DNA of 64,000 nt from Candidatus Rhodoferax mariagerensis (GTDB taxonomy: Bacteria; Pseudomonadota; Gammaproteobacteria; Burkholderiales; Burkholderiaceae_C). Shown here one piece after another: positions 44,254 through 53,700 of the stretch. The notes beneath the pieces were generated by a model. It saw only the letters and a list, made by a program, of their open reading frames with translations. It had not been told where the DNA came from and ran no database searches. Made by a program: the position numbers and the translations under genes. Where the stretch lies: contig JADKAW010000026.1 in assembly GCA_016719055.1 (NCBI GenBank), forward strand, positions 12,517 through 76,516. Direction: 5' to 3'. Every line of letters starts with the position of its first letter. Positions within the stretch are counted from its first letter, which is position 1.

Positions 44254-44967
44254 TCAAGCCCGCTTTCTGAGCTCAGGCTGGTTGAACATGGCAAATAGTG
44301 CTGCCTTGGCCGCTTGCATTTCCCGGGCCGCCTGCAGATCAGTTTTCTCGCTGGCCTGGGCGTGCAAATCTTTGAGCGTGATGCCTTTTTTGAACGTCAC
44401 CAGACGCTTCTTGCTCAAACTTGCCAGGCGCTCCAGCGGGGTCTTTACGTCGGCGTGTTTGTAGACCTTTTTGATCTTGCCTTTGTCGCTCACCACCTCG
44501 GTGGCGAACAGACATGGCCGGTGCATGTTGAGCCATGAGTTGAAGGTGTTGGCAAAGAATTCGTTGATCGGTTTGGCATACTTTTGCGGGATGTGGCTGT
44601 AGCCCATGTGCTTTGTGACCACGCTGTTGTTTTTGCTCTTGGCCAAGGCGTTATCGTTGCTTTGACGTGCGCGTGATTTGGTCTGCTCGATGTTCAATTT
44701 GTTGAGCAGCTCGGCGACGTTTTTGTTGACATACTCCGAGCCGTTGTCAGAGTGGAATCCCTTGATGACAAACGGAAACTGGCTCAGGATAAAGGCCAGT
44801 ACCGGCAGCAGATAAGCCTCGCTGAGGCCCTGCACACAGGCCTGTACCTGCCACTGGCTCACCGCATCCACGCAGGTGATGTGGTAGACCCCCTTAACGG
44901 CGTCCAGGTCCCCCTGGTGCACGCTGTCAATACGCACCCAGCCAGCGCGTGCGTTGGGCCGTGGCAC
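44254..44967 (-). pseudogene. DDE transposase, C-terminal part, catalytic Glu replaced
   Basis: An rve-type integrase core: first Asp in YHITCVDAVSQWQ, second in GFHSDNGSEYVNK, and the third position in SNDNALAKSKN, where family members have Glu but this copy has Lys. Residues begin abruptly at GWVRIDSVHQGD. The N-terminal part lies at 46550-46850 on the same strand. The 1.6 kb between holds IS21 and group II intron pieces, so the gene was split by insertions and is inactive. Confidence 0.75.
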
Positions 44968-44980
44968 CTTGCGTACACCG

Positions 44981-45127
44981 ATGACCCTGACGCAGAACCA
45001 TGACCTGATCCGCCAGGGCGATGACTACGCTGATTTGTTCAGCCTGGCTGCCAAGCAAAGTGCCGCGCTGCCAGCGCCCCATACCCCGACGCAATCCCCA
45101 TACCCAACCCAGAACAAGGCCGCATGA
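44981..45127 (+). pseudogene. Probable 3' end of an IS21-type istA gene
   Basis: The plus-strand frame MTLTQNHDLIRQGDDYADLF ends in PTQNKAA at the TGA 45125-45127, which overlaps the istB start. Order and overlap suggest the C-terminus of IstA. Sequence alone is too short to prove it. Confidence 0.4.
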
Positions 45128-45285
45128 TGACCACCATGAACATGATTGAGATTGAACGCGTTCTGCGTGAACTGCGCCTGTCGGGCATGGCCGCGACGCT
45201 GCAGACCCGCTTGTTGCAGGCACAGGCGACCGAGCAGCCGTTTGTGGAGACTTTGACTTTGCTGCTGCAAGACGAGCTCGACTGA
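45127..45285 (+). pseudogene. 5' fragment of IS21-type istB (ATP-binding helper)
   Basis: A 52-residue frame, IERVLRELRLSGMAATLQTR then TEQPFVETLTLLLQDELD, is the IstB N-terminal helical domain. It stops before the Walker A region, so it has no ATPase function. The DNA that follows up to 45,436 is not recognisable before the intron RT part begins. Confidence 0.7.
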
Positions 45286-45436
45286 CCGAGTGTGGGAAGG
45301 AAGTGTGGAGCGAATCCGCGAGTCGAGGTACACGAAGCGCATATGAGGCGAGGCGAAGCAGGGCGAGCAAGCTAATGATTGCGAAGCCGTTGTGGTCAAG
45401 TTGACGTCACGTAGATGCGACGATTGTGCGGTGAAG

Positions 45437-46434
45437 GGATTCCGACCTGGCCGAAGTGCCCATGATGCAGTGCGCAAGGCACAGCAGTATGCGCAAGAAG
45501 GCTATCGGGTTGTGGTCGATGTGGACCTGGAGAAGTTCTTTGATCTGGTCAACCACGATATTCTCGTGGACAGGCTTGCCAAGCGCATTGCAGATAAGGC
45601 CGTATTGCGGCTGATTCGGCGATACCTGCAGGCCGGGATCTTGGCGGATGGCGTGGTGTTGGAGCGCAAACGGGGAACGCCACAAGGCGGGCCACTGTCA
45701 CCGCTACTGGCCAACGTGTTGCTTGACGAAGTGGATAAGGCGTTGGAGAAACGGGGCCACCGGTTCGTCCGGTACGCAGACGACTGTAATGTTTATCTGC
45801 GCAGTCAGAAGGCTGGCGAGCGGGTGCTTGGCTTTCTGAGGAAGCAGTATGAGAAGCTGCACCTTCGGGTGAATGAGAAGAAAACTGAGGTGGGTTCGGT
45901 CTTTGGTCGCAAGTTTCTTGGTTATAGCCTTCGGGGGAAGGACAGGGAGGCGGTCAGGACTTCTGTAGCCACAAAGGCGATTGATACATTCAAGCAGCGA
46001 ATCAGAGTAATCACGCGGCGAGCTGATGGGCGTGGCATGGTTCAAATTGCGCAAAGTCTCAGGAAATACTTGCCGGGTTGGAAGGCGTACTTTCGTCTGG
46101 CACAAACTCCAACGACGTTTCGGGATTTGGATTCATGGATTCGCCGAAGGCTCAGGGCGGTTCAGCTCAAGCAGTGGAAGCGCGGCACCACGATTTATCG
46201 TAACCTTCGAGGGCTTGGCGCTACCCACGAGGTGGCAGCACAGGTGGCTGCTGCGGGCAGGCGTTGGTGGCATTGCAGTCGATCCAACTTACACCGCGTG
46301 CTGACAGTGGCTTACTTCGACAACCTTGGCATACCCAGACTCACATGACCTCAACTTCTCGAACCGCCCGGTGCGGACCCGCATGCCGGGTGGTGTGGCA
46401 GGGGCGCAGCTTAACGGCTGCCCCCTATGCCGAT
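45437..46434 (+). mobile_element. Group II intron, 3' part: RT/maturase C-terminus and domains V-VI
   Basis: Coding to 46348 starts inside the reverse transcriptase at GFRPGRSAHDAV and includes TPQGGPLSPLLANVLLDEVD, the catalytic FVRYADDCN, thumb, and a maturase domain (LRKYLPGWKAYFRLAQTP to NLGIPRL). An upstream in-frame start at 45392 is probably accidental. After the stop, a domain V-like hairpin (CCGGTGCGGACCCGCATGCC, 46369-46388) and a domain VI-like hairpin end near the AT at 46434. The N-terminal RT residues and domain I are missing here but present at 39592-40254. Confidence 0.75.
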
Positions 46435-46549
46435 TTGAGATTTTTCCAAACATGTGCCCAAACAGTGTCAAAGTCGGGCCGTCCAGTTGTATATGAAAAC
46501 GGGGATAGCTTAAATTAACTGAAAAATTGTCTTGACACTTGGGTCCACT

Positions 46550-46850
46550 TTAGGGTGCCGCTGGGGCTCGGTAGCGCTTGACCAGGGGCACCTCAGCCAG
46601 ACGGTTCTCATGCCAGCGTGCCACCAGTCGCTTGGTTTGGGCGCGACTGTAGCTGCTGGTGCGCAGGCAAGCCAGTATCACGCCACGCTCGCATTTGTTG
46701 CGATGCGGGTAGTCAAAGCGCTGGCACCCGGCTGATGTGTGCGTATCTTTGGCCATCGTCTTCTTTGTCTACCCCGCTGAAGCTGATCTCAGGCGTCGCT
46801 TTGAGAAGGTCTTGCAGTTGCGCAATCGTACGCAGCTTTGTTTCGTTCAT
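46550..46850 (-). pseudogene. N-terminal part of the split DDE transposase
   Basis: From ATG 46850, MNETKLRTIAQLQDLLKATP and a frame change near 46,710 lead into RFDYPHRNKCERGVILACLR, then RAQTKRLVARWHENRLAEVP, the helix-turn-helix region of the family whose catalytic half is at 44254-44967. It ends in foreign sequence at about 46,550. Confidence 0.6.
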
Positions 46851-46978
46851 GTTGATCAACATCCTTGGATGATCAACCTGCTGGCAATTGCTTGGCCTAA
46901 TGGAGTCGCTTTGGGCTCATTCCTGGGTGGAAATACACGCGCCGCTCAGGCTCACACCTCGTTGGACAAGGCTTCCGG

Positions 46979-47007
46979 TTCAAACGTGCCGAATCGCGGG
47001 CTATAAT
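46979..47007 (+). promoter_or_regulatory. Probable promoter of rpmB-rpmG
   Basis: A perfect TATAAT (47002-47007) follows TTCAAA (46979-46984) with a 17-base spacer, 125 bases before rpmB. No competing promoter was seen closer to the gene. Confidence 0.6.
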
Positions 47008-47131
47008 GATAAGCTTTGTTGAGATCGTCCGTGAGGGCACATCACGGCAAACGGGTTACCGCCACCCGGTTCTTGGCGAGGTTAGGCTTTTGGCGTCAGT
47101 CATGGCCGTTAAAAAGTATCGGAGTGTCCCT

Positions 47132-47365
47132 ATGGCACGCGTATGTGAAGTTACGGGTAAAGGCCCGATGGTCGGGAACAATGTTTCCCACGCCAACAAT
47201 AAAACCAAGCGCAGGTTCTTGCCGAATCTGCAATATCGCCGTTTCTGGGTGGAGTCTGAAAACCGCTGGGTTCGCCTGCGAATATCAAATGCCGGTCTGC
47301 GTTTGATCGACAAAAACGGTGTTGATTCGGTGCTCGCAGATTTGCGTGCCCGCGGTCAAGCTTAA
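47132..47365 (+). CDS. rpmB: 50S ribosomal protein L28
   Basis: A 77-residue protein: MARVCEVTGKGPMVGNNVSH and NKTKRRFLPNLQYRRFWVES are classic L28 segments. GGAG lies 7 bases before the ATG at 47132; a longer frame from 47006 is not expected. It is followed by rpmG after 33 bases, the usual operon. Confidence 0.97.
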   Translation: MARVCEVTGKGPMVGNNVSHANNKTKRRFLPNLQYRRFWVESENRWVRLRISNAGLRLIDKNGVDSVLADLRARGQA

Positions 47366-47398
47366 TTCATTCAATTCCCAACCTTCAGAAAGAGCATC

Positions 47399-47569
47399 AT
47401 GGCAACCAAAGGCGGACGCGAAAAAATCAAGCTGGAATCTACAGCCGGCACTGGTCATTTCTACACAACCAGCAAAAACAAGAAGATCATGCCCGAAAAA
47501 ATGCTGATCAAGAAATTTGATCCGAAAGCACGCAAGCATGTCGACTACAAAGAGATGAAACTGAAGTAA
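47399..47569 (+). CDS. rpmG: 50S ribosomal protein L33
   Basis: A 56-residue protein: MATKGGREKIKLESTAGTGH, FYTTSKNKKIMPEKMLIKKF and the ending ARKHVDYKEMKLK match bacterial L33. It has no zinc-binding Cys pairs, so it is the C-minus form. A hairpin terminator follows. It is co-transcribed with rpmB. Confidence 0.96.
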   Translation: MATKGGREKIKLESTAGTGHFYTTSKNKKIMPEKMLIKKFDPKARKHVDYKEMKLK

Positions 47570-47585
47570 TTCAGTCTTGACCCCG

Positions 47586-47614
47586 AAAAAGGCCCACTCT
47601 GTAACGGGCTTTTT
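47586..47614 (+). terminator. Rho-independent terminator after rpmG
   Basis: AAAAAGGCCC and GGGCTTTTT pair (one bulged G) around a 10-base loop, ending in a T run, 17 bases after the rpmG stop. Confidence 0.75.
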
Positions 47615-47902
47615 CACTACTGTCCGGTCAAAAGTCAAACAAAATCAACTGGTTAGAGATGGGTGCTGGTTGGCTTTGTAAGTCATCAGCCTCCAAGGCG
47701 CATGAAACCTGGGTTTTCTCGAAAACCGAGACCGACAGAATCTGTAGACAAGTGTAGAGCGAGGATTTCAGTAGCAGCTCCTTTTTGACAATAGTGAGGT
47801 TGCCCCTGTTTCCCGAATACGAAGGGACTTCCCGCTTCCCGGTAACGGCATCAACGTGCCAAGATTGGGTTTTGGAAAGTCAATCTACAACCGAGAAGTC
47901 CC
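47615..47902. other. Intergenic DNA with an IS-end-like 14-mer
   Basis: No gene is seen. TGAGGTTGCCCCTG at 47795-47808 is the exact complement of a 14-mer at 49823-49836 beyond the IS110/IS3 remnants, so it may be one end of a composite insertion. Confidence 0.4.
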
Positions 47903-49000
47903 ATGAGTAAGATTACACGAGTTGGCGTTGATTTGGCAAAGAATTTGATCCAGGTTCACGCTGTGGATGCTGCTGGGAAAGTTGTCACCAATCGACAACT
48001 CAAGCGCGATAAGTTTATTGAATGGTGCATGCAACTGCCAGCCATGTGTTTGTTGGCAATGGAATCCTGCTGGGCGCACTACTGGGCGCGCAAACACTGA
48101 ACTGGGCTTGGATGCCCGCATCATCGCCGCGACTTGGTGACACCCTATCGCCAACAAGGCAAAGGCGGCAAAAACGATGCCAACGATGCAGCAGCCATCT
48201 GTGAGGCAGCCCTCGCCCAAGCATGCGCTTTGTCGCTGTCAAAACCGTTGATCAGCAAAGCATGCTCAGTGTGCATCGGCTGCGTGAAGGCTACAAAGCT
48301 GACCGCACCGCCTGCATCAACCGCATTGCGCACTGCTGACGGAGTTTGGTCTGGTATTTCCCCAAAGCCCCGGGTATTGAGTGCGCAGCCCAGTGACACG
48401 CTTGAAGATGCCAGCAACGCCTTGTCGGGGCTGGCGCATGACCATTGAACGTGCCCAAATGCAGTGGAAAGAACTCGATGACCATATCGACTGGTGCGAC
48501 CAGCGCATAGCGGCGCACCATAAGCAAAACGAGCAGGTTCGCCAAGCCACCGAGCCTGGGCGTGGGGCCTGTCACTGCCTCAGCGGTGGTGGCCACCGTG
48601 GCAACTTCAAGCAGTTCAAGAGTGGCTCCCAGTTTGGCGCCTGGTTGGGGCTGACACCACGACAAAACTCCAGTGGGGCAAGAATAATCTGGTGGCATCA
48701 CCAAGCATGGTGAAGTCTCTGCGAACGCTGCTGATCCAGGGTGCCAAATCGGCTGTTATGACGGCACACCGGCGCGAAGACCCGATCTCCAAGTGGGTGC
48801 ATCAATTGCGTGAAAAATCAGGCTGGCAAAGGCCACAGTAGCGTTGGCGAACAAGAATGCGCGCATTCTGTGGGCCGTGTTCACCAAGGATAAGCCGTTT
48901 GATGCGGGCCTATCAGCGTCAAGCCGGGTTCACCACAAGCCGCCATGTGTGCAGCTTGAAGACGCTTTAGAAAGATGGAAGGTTTCCTTGCCAGACGTAA
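47903..49000 (+). pseudogene. IS110-family transposase, broken into several frames
   Basis: The first part (47903-48100) has the DEDD-type start ITRVGVDLAKNLIQVHAVDA and ends early at ARKH. Continuations in other frames read LVTPYRQQGKGGKNDANDAA, then TIERAQMQWKELDDHIDWCD, VKSLRTLLIQGAKSAVMTAH and ANKNARILWAVFTKDKPFDA. Frame changes and small losses make it inactive. It lies downstream of rpmG in the same direction. Confidence 0.75.
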
Positions 49001-49254
49001 ATGTGAAGATGCAATCAACAGCCAGACCGGCAGCAGGTAAGCTCGGTAAGGGTTCAGTGGCTTTGGACCACGGTTTCCGATTGGGCCCTGCTGAGCGGTT
49101 CGGTCCGCACCGAAATATCAGTGCAACAAGGCCGTCTGTAGATGTGCGGTCTGTTTCCTCGTTTTATTGCCGCTTTCGTTTACACAAATGCAATGAATAC
49201 CGTTTATCAAGAAAATGCAGAAAAACCTGTTGGACCTGTGAGAAGTCCCTGTAG

Positions 49255-49790
49255 ACTCCTTAGCCAGCCGATTATGCGGTTTTCCTGTCGTGCTGCTGGG
49301 CCGCGGACCAGCGTTGTTCAGACACCATTGGACTGACATAGTCCAGCGTCTGATGCAGTCGTGTGCTGTTGTAAAAACCCAGCCAGTCAATCACCTCATC
49401 CATGGCCGCTCGGCGGGTGGCAAATCGTCGGCCATGCAGGCGTGCTACCTTAAGATGCCCCCATAGGCTCTCAGTGGGTGCGTTGTCCCAAAGTCACCAC
49501 GTCGGCTCATCGATGACTTCATCGCGTAGCGTTTCAATGCGTTCTGGAAATCGTTCCCGCAGTATTGGCTGCCCCGGTCTGAATGAACTATCAACCCGGG
49601 CGCAGGCTTTCGCCGGAAATACGCCATGCGCAGTGCATCGACCACCAGACTGGCCTGCATGTGGCCGTTACAGGAACTGCCTATCCACCTTTGACCAGAC
49701 GCACCGCTTCCATCTTGAACTCCAGCGTGTATTTGCCCCTGGCTTGCCCGTCTTTCCTCTTGCTTGCTCATCTTCCATCCTCCAATGTCT
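49255..49790 (-). pseudogene. IS3-family element remnant (orfA start joined to orfB end)
   Basis: On the minus strand, GKYTLEFKMEAVRLVKGG (orfA N-terminus) is followed almost directly by orfB pieces: LIVHSDRGSQYCGNDFQNAL, RYAMKSSMSRRGD and, in another frame, DWLGFYNSTRLHQTLDYVSP. The middle of the element is deleted and frames are broken. The orfB Asp of the DDE triad is visible (HSDRG). Confidence 0.75.
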
Positions 49791-49835
49791 GAAATTTTCC
49801 TTCAGCTATGGAGTCCGTTTTTCAGGGGCAACCTC

Positions 49836-50259
49836 AAAGCATCTGATCCTGTACGAAGTTTGGCGCAAGCGCCCAACCGCAACGATACCTGCTGCATGTG
49901 TTTGTACAACTCCACTAACCGGTTCAGATTGCACACGCCATCGTTAATGGCAAATTCATTGAATGGGCGCCACCAAGGTTGAACAGTTTTGTGGCAAACA
50001 CGCCAGTTACCAGACACTTTCAAGTGAAGTCCCTAAGTTAGAATCTAAGGCTACCTGAAATCTGACTTTACTTGTTGATGGGCTGAGTCGGTTTGGGAAA
50101 CGGTTTGGGAAAGGATGATCAATCGTCAAGATTATTCTGCCTTTCATGGCATAGCAATTCGGTGTCAACTTGGGCCATCTCGCTTTGAGCCCTAACACTG
50201 GTAACACCCTTTTTCGATGTGTGGTCCAGTGCACCGCACAATTTTATGGAGAATTTTTG
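49836..50259. other. Non-coding stretch upstream of tig
   Basis: No gene is recognised. The minus-strand frame at 49802-50023 has no family features. The last 100 bases should hold the tig promoter, but I see no strong consensus boxes. Confidence 0.4.
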
Positions 50260-51570
50260 ATGGTTATCGCGGTAGAGACACTTGACAAGTTAGAACGCAA
50301 AATGACGTTGAACCTGCCGTTGGGCACTATCCAGACAGAAGTGTCTGCTCGACTGAAAAAGCTGGCGCGCACTGTCAAGATGGATGGTTTTCGCCCAGGT
50401 AAGGTGCCTATGAACGTGGTTGCCCAGCGCTACGGCTATAACGTGCAGTACGAAGTCATGAATGACAAGGTCGGCGAAGCATTTTTTAACGCTGCCAATG
50501 AAGCAAAACTACGCGTTGCGGGCCAGCCATCCATCAACGAAAAGGACGGGGCTGCCGAAGGTGAAATGCTGTTTGAGGCAATTTTCGAGGTGTATCCAGA
50601 TGTCAAGATCGGCGATCTGTCGACGGCAGAAGTCGAAAAGGTTGCGACAGAAGTGTCTGATGCCGCGGTCGAAAGAACGGTTGATATTCTACGCAAGCAA
50701 CGCCGCACGTTTTCTTTACGGCCGCATGAAGCGGCTGCTGTCGATGGTGATCGTGTGGTGGTTGATTTTGAAGGCAAGATTGACGGCGAAGCGTTTGCCG
50801 GTGGCAAGGCCGAGGACTATCAGTTCATTCTGGGGGACGGTCAAATGCTCAAAGAGTTTGAAGACGCCACACGTGGCCTCAAACTGGGCGAAAGCAAAAC
50901 TTTTCCCTTGGTGTTTCCCGCCGATTACCATGGTAAAGAAGTTGCGGGCAAAACCGCCGATTTCAGGGTGACCGTCAAAAAAATTGAGGCCGCACATTTG
51001 CCAGAAGTTAACGAGGCTTTGGCGAAATCTTTGGGCATTGCCGATGCCTCCGTTGAAGGCTTGCGTGCTGACATCAAGAAGAACCTTGAACGTGAAGTCA
51101 AGTCACGCTTGTTGGCCCGCAACAAAACAGCGGTTTTGGATGCTCTGGTCGCCAAGGCCGAGTTAGATCTACCCCAGGCCAGCGTGCGCGCCGAGATGAG
51201 CAGGCTGCTTGAAGGTGCCCGTGCAGACCTCAAGCAACGTGGTATCAAGGATGCCGACAAGGTAGAAATTCCCGATGATGTTTTTCGACCACAAGCTGAA
51301 AAGCGAGTGCGCCTTGGTCTAGTGGTTGCCGAATTAGTGCGTGCCAATGACCTTCAGGCAAAAATGGATCAGGTCAAGGCGCATATCGACGAACTGGCAG
51401 CCAGCTACGAAAAACCCGCCGAAGTGTCCCGTTGGTACTTCAGCGACAGAAAGCGGCTGGCTGAAGTGGAAGCAATCGTTCTGGAAAACAATGTGACCGA
51501 GTTTGTGCTGTCTCAGGCCAAAGTGACCGAAAAGCCAATCTCCTTTGACGAGTTGATGGCACAAAACTGA
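50260..51570 (+). CDS. tig: Trigger factor chaperone
   Basis: A 436-residue ribosome-bound chaperone. The N-terminal ribosome-binding domain carries the signature MDGFRPGKVPMNVVAQRYG (about residues 43-61). A PPIase domain follows (about 150-240, DGDRVVVDFEGKIDGEAFAG), and the C-domain helical arms end in VTEKPISFDELM. The start is ATG 50260 (MVIAVETLDKLERK) behind GGAG; the frame is open upstream to 50170 without support. Confidence 0.96.
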   Translation: MVIAVETLDKLERKMTLNLPLGTIQTEVSARLKKLARTVKMDGFRPGKVPMNVVAQRYGYNVQYEVMNDKVGEAFFNAANEAKLRVAGQPSINEKDGAAEGEMLFEAIFEVYPDVKIGDLSTAEVEKVATEVSDAAVERTVDILRKQRRTFSLRPHEAAAVDGDRVVVDFEGKIDGEAFAGGKAEDYQFILGDGQMLKEFEDATRGLKLGESKTFPLVFPADYHGKEVAGKTADFRVTVKKIEAAHLPEVNEALAKSLGIADASVEGLRADIKKNLEREVKSRLLARNKTAVLDALVAKAELDLPQASVRAEMSRLLEGARADLKQRGIKDADKVEIPDDVFRPQAEKRVRLGLVVAELVRANDLQAKMDQVKAHIDELAASYEKPAEVSRWYFSDRKRLAEVEAIVLENNVTEFVLSQAKVTEKPISFDELMAQN

Positions 51571-51599
51571 TTTAGTTGAACTGTTGGATGCTGTAAATG

Positions 51600-51636
51600 G
51601 GGCTTGTGCCGGACTTGCAGTCTGGCTGACAAGCCC
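51600..51636 (+). terminator. Hairpin between tig and clpP
   Basis: GGGCTTGT pairs with ACAAGCCC around a loop; the T-run that follows is poor. It may partially end tig transcripts or act as a processing site. Confidence 0.45.
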
Positions 51637-51712
51637 TATTTGCTTTCAGGACAGCTTTTTTAGGTACAGTGTTGGTGGTTTTTGATTCAAAATAAACTTC
51701 CCTAGGAATGTA

Positions 51713-52312
51713 ATGGAAACACAAGGTTTGGGCATGGTGCCCATGGTGATTGAACAGTCTGGCCGTGGTGAGCGCTCCTACGACATTTATTCGCGCTTGC
51801 TCAAGGAGCGCGTTATTTTCATGGTGGGCCCAGTCAATGATCATGTGGCCAATCTGGTGGTCGCTCAATTGCTCTTTCTGGAAAGCGAAAATCCGGACAA
51901 AGATATTTCCTTTTATATCAATTCACCTGGTGGTTCGGTCAGTGCTGGCATGGCTATTTTCGACACCATGAATTTCATCAAACCTGAAGTCTCGACTCTT
52001 TGCACTGGTATGGCCGCCAGCATGGGGGCCTTTTTGCTAGCTGCTGGTGCCAAGGGAAAGCGGTTTTCTTTGCCCAACTCAAAGATCATGATCCATCAGC
52101 CTTCAGGTGGCAGTCAAGGCCAGGCAACTGAAATTGAAATTCAGGCCAGAGAAATTTTAAAGACTCGCGAGCAACTCAACAAGATTTTGGCTGATCGCAC
52201 GGGACAACCCCTTGAGCGCATTGAGCGTGATACCGAGCGCGACTACTACATGTCTGCGGAGGAGTGCAAAGAGTATGGTTTGATCGATCAGGTTATCTCG
52301 AAAAGGGCATAG
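51713..52312 (+). CDS. clpP: ATP-dependent Clp protease proteolytic subunit
   Basis: A 199-residue serine protease. The catalytic Ser is in GMAASMGAFLL (about residue 103), His in IMIHQPSGG (about 128) and Asp in RIERDTERDYYM (about 177). The N-terminal residues QSGRGERSYDIYSRLLKERV fit the mature start. It forms the degradation chamber for ClpX, which is encoded 5 bases downstream. Confidence 0.97.
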   Translation: METQGLGMVPMVIEQSGRGERSYDIYSRLLKERVIFMVGPVNDHVANLVVAQLLFLESENPDKDISFYINSPGGSVSAGMAIFDTMNFIKPEVSTLCTGMAASMGAFLLAAGAKGKRFSLPNSKIMIHQPSGGSQGQATEIEIQAREILKTREQLNKILADRTGQPLERIERDTERDYYMSAEECKEYGLIDQVISKRA

Positions 52313-52317
52313 TTCTC

Positions 52318-53580
52318 ATGGCCGACAAAAAAGGCTCCTCGGGTGAAAAAACCCTGTATTGCTCGTTCTGCGGCAAAAGTCAGCATGAAGTCAAAAAACT
52401 GATCGCAGGACCCTCTGTTTTCGTATGCGACGAGTGCATTGATCTGTGCAATGAAATTATTCGTGATGAGTTGCCGGTTTCGACCGAAACAGTTGGCAAT
52501 GCTGATTTGCCCACGCCGTCCGAGATAAAAGCAAACTTGGATAACTATGTCATTGGGCAGGATCCTGCCAAACGTATTCTTGCCGTCGCGGTGTACAACC
52601 ATTACAAACGCCTGCGGCACCAGGAAAAATCCACCAAGGATGACGTTGAGTTATCCAAGAGCAATATCTTGTTGATCGGGCCAACTGGATCGGGCAAGAC
52701 CTTGCTGGCGCAAACGTTGGCGCGCATGCTCGACGTTCCGTTCGTCATGGCGGACGCCACCACATTGACTGAGGCTGGTTATGTGGGTGAGGACGTTGAA
52801 AATATTGTTCTGAAGCTGCTGCAGAGTTGCAACTATGAGGTGGAGCGGGCGCAACGGGGTATTGTCTATATTGACGAGATTGACAAAATTTCTCGCAAAT
52901 CCGATAACCCGTCAATCACCCGTGATGTTTCAGGCGAGGGCGTACAGCAAGCTCTTTTGAAGCTGATTGAGGGCACCATGGCGAGTGTGCCGCCACAGGG
53001 TGGACGCAAACATCCCAATCAGGACTTTGTACAGGTAGACACTACAAATATTCTGTTTGTTTGTGGTGGTGCTTTTGCTGGCCTTGAGAAGGTCATTGAC
53101 AACCGCACCGAGTCATCTGGCATTGGCTTTGGAGCTGCCGTCAAGAGCAAACAGAATCGTGATTTGACCGAGGTTTTTAAAGAAGTTGAGCCAGAAGATC
53201 TAATCAAGTTTGGACTTATTCCTGAACTAGTTGGGCGCATGCCTGTCGTTGCTACCTTAGGTGAACTGAGCGAAGAAACCTTGATACAAATTTTGACCGA
53301 GCCCAAGAATGCGTTGGTCAAACAATACAGCAAGTTATTGTCGATGGAGGGGGTAGACTTGGACATTCGACCTGCTGCCTTGAAGGCGATTGCCCGAAAG
53401 GCCCTGGCGCGAAAGACTGGTGCGCGCGGGTTACGCTCCATTTTGGAGTTGGCGCTGATTGACACCATGTTTGATTTGCCAAACTCATCGAACATTGAAA
53501 GAGTCGTGGTTGAGGAATCGACCATTAACGATAACAAGGCACCCTTGCTGGTTTATCGTGAAGTTGCAAAAAAGGCTTGA
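52318..53580 (+). CDS. clpX: Clp protease ATP-binding subunit ClpX
   Basis: A 420-residue AAA+ unfoldase. The N-terminal zinc-binding domain has CSFCGKS and CDECIDLC. Walker A is GPTGSGKTLLAQTLAR (about 120), Walker B IVYIDEIDKI (about 182), and the pore and sensor regions follow (LKLIEGTMASVPPQGGRKHP). Start ATG 52318; a longer frame inside clpP is not used. It delivers substrates to ClpP, in the same operon. Confidence 0.97.
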   Translation: MADKKGSSGEKTLYCSFCGKSQHEVKKLIAGPSVFVCDECIDLCNEIIRDELPVSTETVGNADLPTPSEIKANLDNYVIGQDPAKRILAVAVYNHYKRLRHQEKSTKDDVELSKSNILLIGPTGSGKTLLAQTLARMLDVPFVMADATTLTEAGYVGEDVENIVLKLLQSCNYEVERAQRGIVYIDEIDKISRKSDNPSITRDVSGEGVQQALLKLIEGTMASVPPQGGRKHPNQDFVQVDTTNILFVCGGAFAGLEKVIDNRTESSGIGFGAAVKSKQNRDLTEVFKEVEPEDLIKFGLIPELVGRMPVVATLGELSEETLIQILTEPKNALVKQYSKLLSMEGVDLDIRPAALKAIARKALARKTGARGLRSILELALIDTMFDLPNSSNIERVVVEESTINDNKAPLLVYREVAKKA

Positions 53581-53700
53581 TCTGGCTTGTGTTTAGTCAG
53601 TTTTTGCTTTCGCTCAAGATTTTGCAGTGTGTTCATAATGCTTTGCCGTCTCCAAAGTGGCATTTCAGTTTCTTTTCATCAGGTAATTAAAGGACACTAT

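Noticed and set aside
45437..46348. Reverse transcriptase as part of a retron or diversity-generating element
   Set aside because: It has a maturase domain and is followed by group II domain V/VI-like hairpins; no template/variable repeats or msr-msd-like region is seen.
47006..47131. N-terminal extension of L28
   Set aside because: L28 starts at MARVCEV in known proteins; GGAG precedes the ATG at 47132 and the extension overlaps the promoter region.
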